This document shows, in pieces, positions 37,152 to 44,947 of a stretch of DNA of 64,000 bases. Where the stretch lies: the NCBI RefSeq assembly GCF_003751445.1, contig NZ_RJUU01000003.1, positions 434,001 through 498,000 on the forward strand, read 5' to 3'. Source of the DNA: Streptomyces sp. 840.1. GTDB lineage: Bacteria; Actinomycetota; Actinomycetes; Streptomycetales; Streptomycetaceae. Each line of letters opens with the position of its first letter. The stretch's first letter is position 1. The translations under genes were made by a program, and so were the position numbers. Under the pieces are notes generated by a model that was not told the DNA's origin, did no database searches, and saw only the letters and a program-made list of their open reading frames with translations.

Positions 37152-38276
37152 TCACGCCGGGTCGATGCGCGAGATGCTGCCGCCGATGGCGAGAACATAC
37201 AGTTCGCCGTCGCCGCCCTCCACGAACGAAATGACCTCGCCGCCCTGGACTCCGAGGTCACCCTCGCCGGTGACCTCGCCGTTCTCGATCTGCAGGGTGC
37301 GGATCGTGCCGTCGCAGTAGTCGCTGAACACGTACGTGCCCTTGAGGCCGGCGATGGCATCGCCTCGGTAGACATAGCCGCCGGTGACCGAGCAGCCGAG
37401 GCCGCTGCGGTCGTACTCGTGCACCGGCGGCACGTGGTTCGCGGGCTCGGTACCGCCGCGGAAGGGGTGGTTGCCCTCCATCGAGGACCAGCCGTAGTTC
37501 TCGCCGCCCTTGCTGGCCGCGGGAGCCCAGTCGATCTCCTCCCAGTCGCTCTGGCCGACGTCGCCGATCAGCAGGTCGCCCGTGCCCGCGTCGAACGAGA
37601 ACCGCCACGGGTTGCGCAGTCCGTATGCCCAGATCTCGCCCCGCGCCGTCGGGTCGTCCACGAACGGGTTGTCCGCCGGGATGGCGTACGGGTCGCCGCC
37701 GCCCGGATCGATCCGCAGAAGCTTGCCGAGCAGCGTGCCGAGGTTCTGGCCGTTGCCGTCCGGGTCGCCGCCCGATCCACCGTCACCGAGGCCGATGTAG
37801 AGATAGCCGTCGGGACCGAACATGATGTCGCCGCCGTTGTGGTTCGAGTACGGCTGGGTCTGTGTCAGAACGGTGCGCCGGGTGTCCGGCCGGATCGCGC
37901 CGCCCTCCATGGCGAACTCGTCCACGGTGCTCGTGCCTTCGAGGTCCGTGAACGAGATGTAGAAGTGGGCGAAGTCCGGGTCGAACGCGATGCCCAGCAG
38001 GCCGCGTTCGCCGTCGATGGTCGTCTCGTCGGAGATGTCCAGGACCGGCTCGCCGATCCCCTGGGCATTCAGAACCCTTACGGTTCCGGCGCGTTCGGCG
38101 ATCCAGACCGTGCCGTCCGGCCCGGCGGTGCCGGCGGACGGGCTCGTGGCCCGCGCGACTTCGTTGAGGACGACCGACGCCGACTGCTGCGGGGCGGCCG
38201 ACGCCGTGGCGAGAGCCAGGGACGCGGCGATACAGGCAGCGCCGACGATCGCCGTGATTCTGGTGCGTACTTTCAC
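37152..38276 (-). CDS. Secreted PQQ-dependent sugar dehydrogenase-like protein
   Basis: A 374-residue exported beta-propeller protein of the glucose/sorbosone dehydrogenase (GSDH, soluble aldose dehydrogenase) family. The signal peptide is ITAIVGAACIAASLALATASAA. ERGLLGIAFDPDF, NHNGGDIMFGPDGYLYIGLGDGGSGGDP and EIWAYGLRNPWRFSFD are the conserved blocks, with the His and Arg that contact PQQ or substrate in active members. The C-terminus has LGCSVTGGYVYRG and LKGTYVFSDYCDG. No PQQ synthesis genes are in the window, so cofactor supply is uncertain. GTG 38276 has AGGAGG upstream. It is the only gene on its transcript; the 225 bases upstream show nothing further. Confidence 0.9.
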   Translation of the reverse strand: MKVRTRITAIVGAACIAASLALATASAAPQQSASVVLNEVARATSPSAGTAGPDGTVWIAERAGTVRVLNAQGIGEPVLDISDETTIDGERGLLGIAFDPDFAHFYISFTDLEGTSTVDEFAMEGGAIRPDTRRTVLTQTQPYSNHNGGDIMFGPDGYLYIGLGDGGSGGDPDGNGQNLGTLLGKLLRIDPGGGDPYAIPADNPFVDDPTARGEIWAYGLRNPWRFSFDAGTGDLLIGDVGQSDWEEIDWAPAASKGGENYGWSSMEGNHPFRGGTEPANHVPPVHEYDRSGLGCSVTGGYVYRGDAIAGLKGTYVFSDYCDGTIRTLQIENGEVTGEGDLGVQGGEVISFVEGGDGELYVLAIGGSISRIDPA

Positions 38277-38501
38277 CGTGGCCTCCTGGAGGCGGTGAGT
38301 GGGGGGAGGTTACCCGGCCGCTCGGGACAGAGTCGGCCGGGCATCGCGCTCGCCAGCACGCAACCAGGGGTGGGGAACGGCGTGCCGCTGGCACGCACGA
38401 GGATAGAGGGACAGGACCCCCTTGGCCTAGACCACAGGAGGGATGACCCGCTCCGCCCACCGCACCCGCAGGCCTTCGCCGTCCGGCCTCAACTTCCGCC
38501 G

Positions 38502-39941
38502 CTACCCACGGAATGTCTCCAGGAGCCGCAGCCAGATCTCGCTGATCGTCGGGTAGGCGGGTACCGCGTGCCAGAGCCGCTCGATCGGGACTTCCGCGGC
38601 GACCGCGATCGTCGCCGAGTGCAGCAGCTCGCCGGTCCCCGGGCCCACGAAGGTGACGCCGAGCAGGATCTCCCGGTCGAGGTCGACGATCATGCGGGCG
38701 CGGCCCCGGTAGCCGTCCGCGTACAGCCCGGCACCCGCCACCGCGCCGAGGTCGTGGTCGACGGCCCTGACCCGGTGGCCCGCCTGCTCCGCCTCGGCCA
38801 GGGTGAGGCCGACCGAGGCGGCCTCCGGGTCGGTGAAGACGACCTGGGGGACGGCCGAGTGATCGGCGGTGGCCGCGTGGGCACCCCAGCGGTCCGTCTC
38901 CAGCAGCGGGACGCCCTCGGCGCGGGCGGCGATGGCCGCCCCGGCGATGCGGGCCTGGTACTTGCCCTGGTGGGTAAGGAGCGCCCGGTGGTTCACGTCA
39001 CCGACGGCGTAGAGCCAGCCGGTGCCCTCGACCCGGCAGCTGTCGTCCACCTGAAGCCAGGAACCCGGCTTCAGGTGCACCGTTTCCAGGCCCAGGTCGT
39101 CGGTGCGCGGGGCGCGGCCGGTGGCGAAGAGGATCTCGTCGGCCTCGATGCTCTCACCGTTGTCGAGTTCGACGGTGACCGGTCCGTCAGGGGCCGGGCG
39201 CCGCAGCGCGGCGGCCGAGACACCGAACCGGACATCGGCTCCGGCGGCGGTGAGCGCCTCCGCCACCAGCTCACCGGCGAACGGCTCCATCCGGGGCAGC
39301 AGCCCCGCGCCCCGGACCAGCACGGTGACCTCGGAGCCCAGCGCGCCCCACACCGTGGCCATCTCCACACCGACCACTCCCCCGCCGACGACGACGAGCC
39401 GGCCGGGCACCTCCTTGGCACTCGTCGCCTCACGGCTGGTCCAGGGGCGGGCCTCCGCGATCCCCGGCAGGTCGGGGACCACGGCCCGGCTGCCCGTGCA
39501 GACGGCGACGGCGTGCCGGGCGGCGAGCCGGTGCTCCGTGCCGTCGGGCGCCGTGACGGAGACCGCCTTCGTCCCGGTCAGCCGGCCGGTGCCCCGGTAG
39601 ATGTCCGCGCCGATGCCCTCCAGCCAGGCCACCTGGCCGTCGTCCTTCCAGTGCGAGGCGTACGCGTCCCGGTGGGCGAGGACCGCCTCGGTGTCCAGCG
39701 GTCCCTGGACGGATCCGCTGAGCCCGGGGACGCGGCGGGCCTCGGCGCGGGCGACGACCGGGCGCAGCAGGGCCTTGCTCGGCATACAGGCCCAGTAGGA
39801 ACACTCACCACCGATGAGCTCGGACTCCACGATCGCGGCACTCAGGCCCGCGGCCCTGGCCCGGTCCGCCACGTTCTCACCCACCGGACCGGCACCGATG
39901 ACCACGACGTCGTACTCGACAGGCTCCACAGCATGTGTCAT
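38502..39941 (-). CDS. Dihydrolipoamide dehydrogenase-like flavoprotein disulfide reductase
   Basis: A 479-residue pyridine nucleotide-disulfide oxidoreductase. The FAD motif is VVVIGAGPVGENVADRARAAG, the redox disulfide GGECSYWACMPSK (C-x4-C), the NAD(P) motif VVVGGGVVGVEMATVWGALGSEVTV, and TGRAPRTDDLGLE with AVGDVN bind FAD further on. The C-terminal dimerisation domain ends HAVPAYPTISEIWLRLLE: where dihydrolipoamide dehydrogenases have the catalytic His-Pro-Thr-x-x-Glu, this one has Tyr-Pro-Thr-x-x-Glu, as in mercuric reductase-type enzymes. No E2 gene is nearby. It is divergent from thioredoxin by about 115 bases, so it may serve a thiol-redox role. The start is one of three ATGs (39941, 39950, 39959); none has a clear ribosome-binding site. 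Confidence 0.9.
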   Translation of the reverse strand: MTHAVEPVEYDVVVIGAGPVGENVADRARAAGLSAAIVESELIGGECSYWACMPSKALLRPVVARAEARRVPGLSGSVQGPLDTEAVLAHRDAYASHWKDDGQVAWLEGIGADIYRGTGRLTGTKAVSVTAPDGTEHRLAARHAVAVCTGSRAVVPDLPGIAEARPWTSREATSAKEVPGRLVVVGGGVVGVEMATVWGALGSEVTVLVRGAGLLPRMEPFAGELVAEALTAAGADVRFGVSAAALRRPAPDGPVTVELDNGESIEADEILFATGRAPRTDDLGLETVHLKPGSWLQVDDSCRVEGTGWLYAVGDVNHRALLTHQGKYQARIAGAAIAARAEGVPLLETDRWGAHAATADHSAVPQVVFTDPEAASVGLTLAEAEQAGHRVRAVDHDLGAVAGAGLYADGYRGRARMIVDLDREILLGVTFVGPGTGELLHSATIAVAAEVPIERLWHAVPAYPTISEIWLRLLETFRG

Positions 39942-40058
39942 GAGGACCATTTTGGTCATGGGTGTGCGCGGCGGCCACATGGGCAGGCGGAATAGTGCAA
40001 GCACAGGCACCGTTGTCCGGGGACACGTCCGCACGGGCACAGGAAGAGGTAGCAGAGC

Positions 40059-40430
40059 ATGAGCACCGTAGAGCTCACCAAGGAAAACTTCGATCAGGTC
40101 GTCAGCGAGAACGAGTTCGTCCTGATCGACTTCTGGGCTTCCTGGTGCGGCCCGTGTCGGCAGTTCGCCCCGGTCTACGACTCGGCGTCCGAGCGTCACG
40201 CCGATCTGGTCTTCGCCAAGGTCGACACGGAGGCGCAGCAGGAGCTGGCCGCGGCGTTCGAGATCCGGTCGATCCCGACGCTCATGATCGTCCGCGACAA
40301 CGTCGCGGTCTTCTCGCAGCCGGGCGCGCTGCCCGAGGCCGCGCTCGAGGACGTCATCGGTCAGGCCCGGAAGCTCGACATGGACGAGGTCCGCAAGTCC
40401 ATCGAGGAAGAGCAGAAGGAGCAGAAGTAG
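40059..40430 (+). CDS. Thioredoxin
   Basis: A 123-residue thioredoxin with the active site FWASWCGPCRQFAPVYD (WCGPC), the cis-proline in SIPTLMIVRD, and the usual fold ending in GALPEAALEDVIGQARKLD. A charged C-terminal tail (EEEQKEQK) extends beyond the standard 105-110 residues. It is a cytosolic disulfide reductant. It is divergent from the disulfide reductase-type flavoprotein, a context that suggests a redox pair, although its normal reductase would be TrxB elsewhere. A 16-bp hairpin follows the stop. Confidence 0.97.
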   Translation: MSTVELTKENFDQVVSENEFVLIDFWASWCGPCRQFAPVYDSASERHADLVFAKVDTEAQQELAAAFEIRSIPTLMIVRDNVAVFSQPGALPEAALEDVIGQARKLDMDEVRKSIEEEQKEQK

Positions 40431-40455
40431 GCGTTTCGTACCAGCGCTCGAAGCC

Positions 40456-40490
40456 CGTCGGGGCCCGGCCGTCCCGGCCGGGCCCCGACG
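40456..40490. terminator. Hairpin terminator
   Basis: CGTCGGGGCCCGGCCG (40456-40471) and CGGCCGGGCCCCGACG (40475-40490) form a perfect 16-bp stem with a three-base loop, between thioredoxin and a convergent hypothetical gene. Confidence 0.85.
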
Positions 40491-40512
40491 CGTTCCCGCT
40501 CGGCGGCCCGCC

Positions 40513-40869
40513 TCAGCCGTCCGTGCCCTTCTCCGGGACAGGCTGCTGGTGCGGGGTGGGCTGTTCCGGGGCCTGCTCGTCGGGGGCCTGCTCGTCCGGG
40601 ACTGACCCGTCCGAGATCCGGGCCGAGAGTCCGTAGTCGAGTTCCGAGCCGTCGACCAGAATCGCCTCGACGGTCTGCGTGGCCGGGTCGATGTCCGCCA
40701 CCATGCCCTCCCCGGCGTAACGGGGGTAGCCGGACTCGCCCGTCGCGCCGGTCGCCTCCACGACCGCCGACCGGATGGTCCGCCCCGGGCCGGGGGCGCC
40801 GGCACCGGTCTCCTTGGCGTCGGCGAACTGGGGGACCAGCAGGATCTCGTAACTCTGCGGATGGCTCAT
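40513..40869 (-). CDS. Hypothetical protein (possible DUF6296-like)
   Basis: A 118-residue protein. The first 80 residues (SYEILLVPQFADAKETG, RTIRSAVVEATGATGESGYPRYAGEGMVADI) resemble a short beta-sheet domain seen in Streptomyces hypotheticals (the DUF6296 pattern is my best guess, not certain). The C-terminus is low-complexity with a DEQAP repeat (DEQAPDEQAPEQPTP) encoded by near-perfect DNA repeats. ATG 40869 or 40875. It is convergent to thioredoxin and just downstream of a LacI regulator on the same strand. Confidence 0.6.
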   Translation of the reverse strand: MSHPQSYEILLVPQFADAKETGAGAPGPGRTIRSAVVEATGATGESGYPRYAGEGMVADIDPATQTVEAILVDGSELDYGLSARISDGSVPDEQAPDEQAPEQPTPHQQPVPEKGTDG

Positions 40870-40927
40870 GGTCATGACGCTAGGCAAGGGAGGTCCGCCG
40901 CGCACGTTGCCGCGCTGGAGGGGCCGC

Positions 40928-41947
40928 TCAGCTCGATTCGCGGTGGACGGCCCGCGCCCGCAGCAGGTCGTGCCGCTCGGGTTCCTTCCCGGGGTGCCGT
41001 ACCAGCCGGTCGACCAGGTCGGCGAGCGGCAGCTCCGTGTCCAGTTCCATGCGCACGCTGCTGAGCCTGGGCCTCAGCAGCCTCGCCAGCATCAGGTCGT
41101 CCGCACCGACCACCGCGGTCTCGCCCGGGATGTCGATGTCCGCGTCCTGCAGCGCCCGCATCAGGAGCATCGCGTGGATGTCGTCGTGCGCGAAGACGGC
41201 GTCCAGGCCGAGGGTGCGCCAGCGGGCGGCGAGCGCGGCGGCCGACTCCTCGTCGTGGCGCAGCGGCAGCGGGACGATCCGGGCCCTGCCTGCGGCGGCC
41301 TGCCGGGCGCCGGTGAGTCTGGGTCCGGCGAACAGCGCGGGGCCCGGCTCCCCGGGCATCACCACGCCGATCCGGCGCCGGCCGCGTTCCAGCAGGTGTC
41401 TGACGGCGCAGTGGCCGACCTTGCGCTGGTCCATGATCAGCGCGTGGGCGCCCGCCACGGGCTGCGGTCCGAGCGTGATCACTGCCTTGGCGCCGGAGCG
41501 CCGGAGCACGGCGGTGCCCTGCGGAGTGAGCGGGACGGAGCCGGGCGCGATGACGGCGACGGGCCGGAGCTCCGCCCAGGCGCGGGCCGCGTCGTCGGCG
41601 TCCAGCCCGAGGGAGCCGTACTGGACCACGGTGTAGTCGAGGCGGCGCAGTCCGGATTCCAGCTCGTGCAGGAAGCGGTGGTGCAGCGGGCCGGAGGGAA
41701 ATCCCCCGATGGGCAGCAGCACCATCCGGGAGTGTCCGGCGCGCAGGCTCCGGGCGGCGGCGTGCGGTACGTAACCGAGTTCGGCGGCCGCGTCGCGCAC
41801 CCGTCGGCGGGTCGGATCGCTGATCCGCACGGCCGCGTTGTTGTTCAGTACGTAGGACACGGTGGCCCGGGAGACGCCGGCGAGCCGCGCCACGTCGGCG
41901 CTGGTCGGAACGGGGCCTTCGGCGGGCTGCTCGGGTAACTGAATCAT
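40928..41947 (-). CDS. LacI family transcriptional regulator
   Basis: A 339-residue LacI-type repressor. The N-terminal helix-turn-helix is SADVARLAGVSRATVSYVLNN (about residues 16-37), with the hinge AARSLRAGHSRMVLLP following. The effector domain has the periplasmic-binding fold: HHRFLHELESGLRRLDYTVV, HALIMDQRKVGHCAVRHLLERGRRRIGVV, DAVFAHDDIHAMLLMRALQDADIDIPGETAVVGADD. The C-terminus is slightly short. Its target is not obvious; no sugar operon is adjacent. It is 58 bases downstream of nothing on its strand and 110 bases from the divergent PemK-like gene. Confidence 0.93.
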   Translation of the reverse strand: MIQLPEQPAEGPVPTSADVARLAGVSRATVSYVLNNNAAVRISDPTRRRVRDAAAELGYVPHAAARSLRAGHSRMVLLPIGGFPSGPLHHRFLHELESGLRRLDYTVVQYGSLGLDADDAARAWAELRPVAVIAPGSVPLTPQGTAVLRRSGAKAVITLGPQPVAGAHALIMDQRKVGHCAVRHLLERGRRRIGVVMPGEPGPALFAGPRLTGARQAAAGRARIVPLPLRHDEESAAALAARWRTLGLDAVFAHDDIHAMLLMRALQDADIDIPGETAVVGADDLMLARLLRPRLSSVRMELDTELPLADLVDRLVRHPGKEPERHDLLRARAVHRESS

Positions 41948-42056
41948 GGCGTCGGGCAGTCTTACAGACCCGTTCGGTACGGCCGCGCTCCGGTCCCCGT
42001 ACCGGTTTCGCGGCCCCGCTCCCCGCGAGGGGCCGTGCAGGTTCTACGGTGTTGCG

Positions 42057-42524
42057 ATGACCATCCAGCACCGCAGCGACATCAATGACGGCTCGGCCGC
42101 CTCTCCGGGCCGCACCGGGCCCGGCGCGACCTCCGAGGCCGACCCGCACGGGGTGGGCCCGGTCCGCGCCACGTACGCCCCCGACCGGGACGGCGATCCC
42201 GACCCCGGCGAAATCGTCTGGACCTGGGTGCCGTTCGAGGAGAACGACGGGCGCGGCAAGGACCGTCCGGTTCTCGTCGTGGCACGCGAGGAGTCGGGCA
42301 CCCTGCTCGCCGTACAGCTCTCCAGCAAGCAGCACGACCAGGAGCGCGAGTGGGTGGCGCTGGGCGCGGGGCCCTGGGACAGCTCGGGGCGCCAGTCCTG
42401 GGTCGACCTGGACCGGGTGCTCCGGGTCCACGAGGACGGGATGCGGCGCGAGGCGTGCGCCCTGGACCGGGACAGGTTCGACCTGGTCGCCGGGCGCCTC
42501 CGGGAGCTCTACGGCTGGAAGTGA
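42057..42524 (+). CDS. PemK/MazF-like protein, no adjacent antitoxin
   Basis: A 155-residue protein whose C-terminal two-thirds is a PemK/MazF-type SH3-like fold: DPGEIVWTWVPFEENDGRGKDRPVLVVARE contains the G(E)IVWxxxPxE...GKxRPVLVV signature, then VQLSSKQHD and QSWVDLDRVLRV. The N-terminal 45 residues are disordered (Gly/Asp/Pro-rich). Classical MazF toxins are mRNA interferases with an antitoxin upstream; here the upstream gene is a divergent LacI regulator and nothing like an antitoxin is adjacent, so toxicity is doubtful. TACGGT (42045-42050) lies six bases before the ATG, suggesting a leaderless transcript. Confidence 0.78.
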   Translation: MTIQHRSDINDGSAASPGRTGPGATSEADPHGVGPVRATYAPDRDGDPDPGEIVWTWVPFEENDGRGKDRPVLVVAREESGTLLAVQLSSKQHDQEREWVALGAGPWDSSGRQSWVDLDRVLRVHEDGMRREACALDRDRFDLVAGRLRELYGWK

Positions 42525-42533
42525 CGGCTCCCG

Positions 42534-42581
42534 CGGCCCGTCGCCTCCACGGGGGCCCCCGTGGACCGGTGGCGGGCCGCA
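42534..42581. terminator. Nested hairpin terminator between convergent genes
   Basis: GCGGCCCG (42534-42541) pairs with CGGGCCGC (42574-42581), and inside lies the perfect palindrome TCCACGGGGGCCCCCGTGGA (42547-42566). It sits between the PemK-like gene and the convergent PARG gene. Confidence 0.75.
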
Positions 42582-42637
42582 GACCCGAACGGCCCAGGCC
42601 GGCCGTACCGGCTGACGTCGAAGCCTATGGCTCAACG

Positions 42638-43480
42638 TCAGGGTGAGGGTTGACCCATTTCACCGAACACCTGATCGAAGGCAGCCCTGGTGGCCGAGGC
42701 GCCGTCGCGGTCGAGGATGCCGAACACGACCTGCTCGAAGTGGCCCGCGAACCGGCCGCCGTCGGCCAGCAGCGCGCGGAACACGCCCGCCACCTCCGCC
42801 GGATCGCACTGGAACACGCCGCACCCCCAGGCGCCCAGCACCAGCCTGCGGTAGCCGCGCACCGCCGCGACCTCCAGCACCCGCTCGGCCCGGGAGGCGA
42901 GGGCGGCCGCGATCAGGTGCGCCGAGCCGGAAGCGGTGCGGCGGATCACCCCGGCGTTGGGGGCGGGCGAGGTGAGGAATCCCGCCGTGTACGGGGTGTC
43001 GAGGAGCCGGCCCCGGTCGTCGCGGAAGACCGGCACACCCGGTGAGTGGATGACCCGGTCGGTGTAGAAGGCGCTGCGTTCGGCGCGGTGGTGGGCGTAG
43101 AACTCCGGGGCGCGGCGCAGCGTGGCGTACAGGGCGGAGCCACGGCACAGGGCCTCCTCCTGCGCCTGGGCCCCGTTGAGATAACCGCCGCCGGGATTAC
43201 GGGCGGAGGCGTAGTTCAGGACGGCGACCTTGCCCGGCCGTTCGCCGGTCAGCCGGGCGGCCGCGCGCAGGCTGCTCTCGCCGGTCACCTCGATGGCCGG
43301 TGTGCGGTCGCGGTCCAGCGAGGCCACCGGCACCGGCTCGGGACCGTACAGCCTGGTGCCCGAGAGGGCAGCTGTCAGCGCCCGCTCGATGCTCACTTCC
43401 CGCCCCTGCGGCGTGCGGTAGAACCCCGCCTCGACGATGGACTCCGTCTCGCGCGCGATGCCGCGCAGCCGGGCGCTCAC
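42638..43480 (-). CDS. Microbial-type PARG (TIGR02452), poly(ADP-ribose) glycohydrolase
   Basis: A 280-residue macrodomain protein of the bacterial-type PARG family, which removes ADP-ribose from proteins or polymers. The catalytic loop is NPGGGYLNGAQAQEEALCRGSALY, containing GGG-x(6)-QEE with the catalytic Glu. NYASARNPGGG precedes it; VIHSPGVPVFRDDRGRLLDTPYTAGFLTSPAPN and LVLGAWGCGVFQCDPAEVAGVFRALL follow. Length matches the family (about 270-290). GTG 43480 has GGGGGAGGG upstream. It is divergent from egtA and convergent with the orphan PemK-like gene. Whether its substrate is a host protein, DNA or a nucleotide is unknown. Confidence 0.93.
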   Translation of the reverse strand: MSARLRGIARETESIVEAGFYRTPQGREVSIERALTAALSGTRLYGPEPVPVASLDRDRTPAIEVTGESSLRAAARLTGERPGKVAVLNYASARNPGGGYLNGAQAQEEALCRGSALYATLRRAPEFYAHHRAERSAFYTDRVIHSPGVPVFRDDRGRLLDTPYTAGFLTSPAPNAGVIRRTASGSAHLIAAALASRAERVLEVAAVRGYRRLVLGAWGCGVFQCDPAEVAGVFRALLADGGRFAGHFEQVVFGILDRDGASATRAAFDQVFGEMGQPSP

Positions 43481-43627
43481 CGGCCCTCCCCCTTATGGTG
43501 CATACGGGGCATGATCGACGCTTCCCCGGTTCGGACGCAACCGGGTTTCCGATGCGCCGGGGCACTCTTGTGCGAACTCCCGGCAGGGGTTTGGGTAGGA
43601 CGGACGCACCGGCAAAGGAGGCCCGGC

Positions 43628-44947
43628 ATGTCATCCGAAACGTCCGGCGGCCACGGTCCGCCCGGCCACGCCCCGCCCCTCGGCGAGGGCGAGGCGGAGG
43701 ATCTACTGCGCGGCATCTGCTTCAAGACGGGACCGCCGCGCATCGTTGGGGTCGAGCTCGAATGGCTCCTGCACGATCGAGACCGTCCGCACAGTCCCGT
43801 CCCGCACCACCGTCTCGAAGCGGCCGCAGCCGCAGTCCGGGCGCTGCCCCTGAACGCCGCGGTCACCTTCGAACCCGGCGGACAGCTGGAGCTCAGCTCA
43901 CAGCCCGGCGATTCCCTCATGGCGTGTGTCAACGACACCGCCGACGACCTCGTCTTGGTACGTGCCGCGCTCGACCGGCTGGGTCTCACCGCCGTCGGGC
44001 TCGGCGTCGATCCCTGGCAAACGCCGCGCAGGCTGCTGCGCGAACCCCGCTACGAGGCCATGGAGAAGGCCCTCGACCGGTGGGGTCCGGCGGGCCGCGC
44101 CATGATGTGCACGACCGCGTCCGTCCAGGTCTGCCTGGACGCCGGAGAGGAGGAGCCCGGCCCGCTCGGTTACGGGCGGCGCTGGCAGCTGGCCCATCTG
44201 CTGGGCGCGGTGCTGGTGGCGGCCTTTGCCAACTCGCCGTTCCGGCAGGGCAGGCCGACGCCGTGGCGGTCCGCGCGCCAGTCGCTGTGGGCCGACCTCG
44301 ACCCGCTGCGCACGCTCGCCCCGGCCGGATCGCTGCCGGCCCGGGACGCCTGGGCCGCGCATGTCCTGGACACGCCGGTCCTGTGCATCCGTGGCGGGGA
44401 GGGGCCGTGGTCCGTGCCCGAGGGGCTCAGCCTCCGGGAGTGGATCCGCTCCGGGGCGCCGCGCCGCCCGGACCGGTCCGACCTCGACTACCACATCACC
44501 ACGCTGTTCCCGCCGGTCCGTCCGCGCGGGCACCTCGAACTGCGCATGATCGACGCGCAGTCCGGTACCGACGGATGGCTCGTGCCGCTCGCGGTCACCA
44601 CTGCCCTGTTCGACGACCCGGAGGCCGCCGAGACCGTGTACCGCACCGTCAAACCGCTGGCCGAGACGGCGGGACCGCTGGCCGCTCCGCGCAATCCGCT
44701 CTGGTTCGCCGCCGCCCGGGACGGGCTGGCCGATCCCGAACTGCGGGTGGCGGCCAACGCCTGCTTCGAGCTGGCCCTGGACGCGCTGCCCCGGATCGGT
44801 GCGACGCGGGCGGTGCGGGACGTGGTGGCGGACTTCCACGACCGGTACGTCGCCCGGGGCCGATGTCCCGCCGACGATCTCCGGGCAGCCATGCTCGCAC
44901 CCGACCGGACGGACGGCCGGTACGACCCGAAGGGGACCCTCTCATGA
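43628..44947 (+). CDS. egtA: EgtA, glutamate-cysteine ligase of ergothioneine synthesis
   Basis: A 439-residue glutamate-cysteine ligase (GCS2-type) making gamma-glutamylcysteine, the sulfur donor for EgtB. PRIVGVELEWLLHDRDRPHSPVP and ALPLNAAVTFEPGGQLELSSQPG are the ATP/metal-binding signature; AMMCTTASVQVCLDAG and WRSARQSLWADLDP follow, and FPPVRPRGHLELRMIDAQSG is the C-terminal Arg/Glu motif. AAGGAGG precedes ATG 43628. Its stop codon overlaps the egtB start by four bases (ATGA). First gene of egtABCD. The region 43481-43627 is the shared leader with the divergent PARG gene. Confidence 0.96.
   Translation: MSSETSGGHGPPGHAPPLGEGEAEDLLRGICFKTGPPRIVGVELEWLLHDRDRPHSPVPHHRLEAAAAAVRALPLNAAVTFEPGGQLELSSQPGDSLMACVNDTADDLVLVRAALDRLGLTAVGLGVDPWQTPRRLLREPRYEAMEKALDRWGPAGRAMMCTTASVQVCLDAGEEEPGPLGYGRRWQLAHLLGAVLVAAFANSPFRQGRPTPWRSARQSLWADLDPLRTLAPAGSLPARDAWAAHVLDTPVLCIRGGEGPWSVPEGLSLREWIRSGAPRRPDRSDLDYHITTLFPPVRPRGHLELRMIDAQSGTDGWLVPLAVTTALFDDPEAAETVYRTVKPLAETAGPLAAPRNPLWFAAARDGLADPELRVAANACFELALDALPRIGATRAVRDVVADFHDRYVARGRCPADDLRAAMLAPDRTDGRYDPKGTLS

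Noticed and set aside
38277..38501. Intergenic region upstream of the sugar dehydrogenase
   Set aside because: No clear promoter motif, gene or repeat apart from the dehydrogenase ribosome-binding site.
40560..40610. Short repeats encoding DEQAP
   Set aside because: A low-complexity protein tail, not a separate DNA element.
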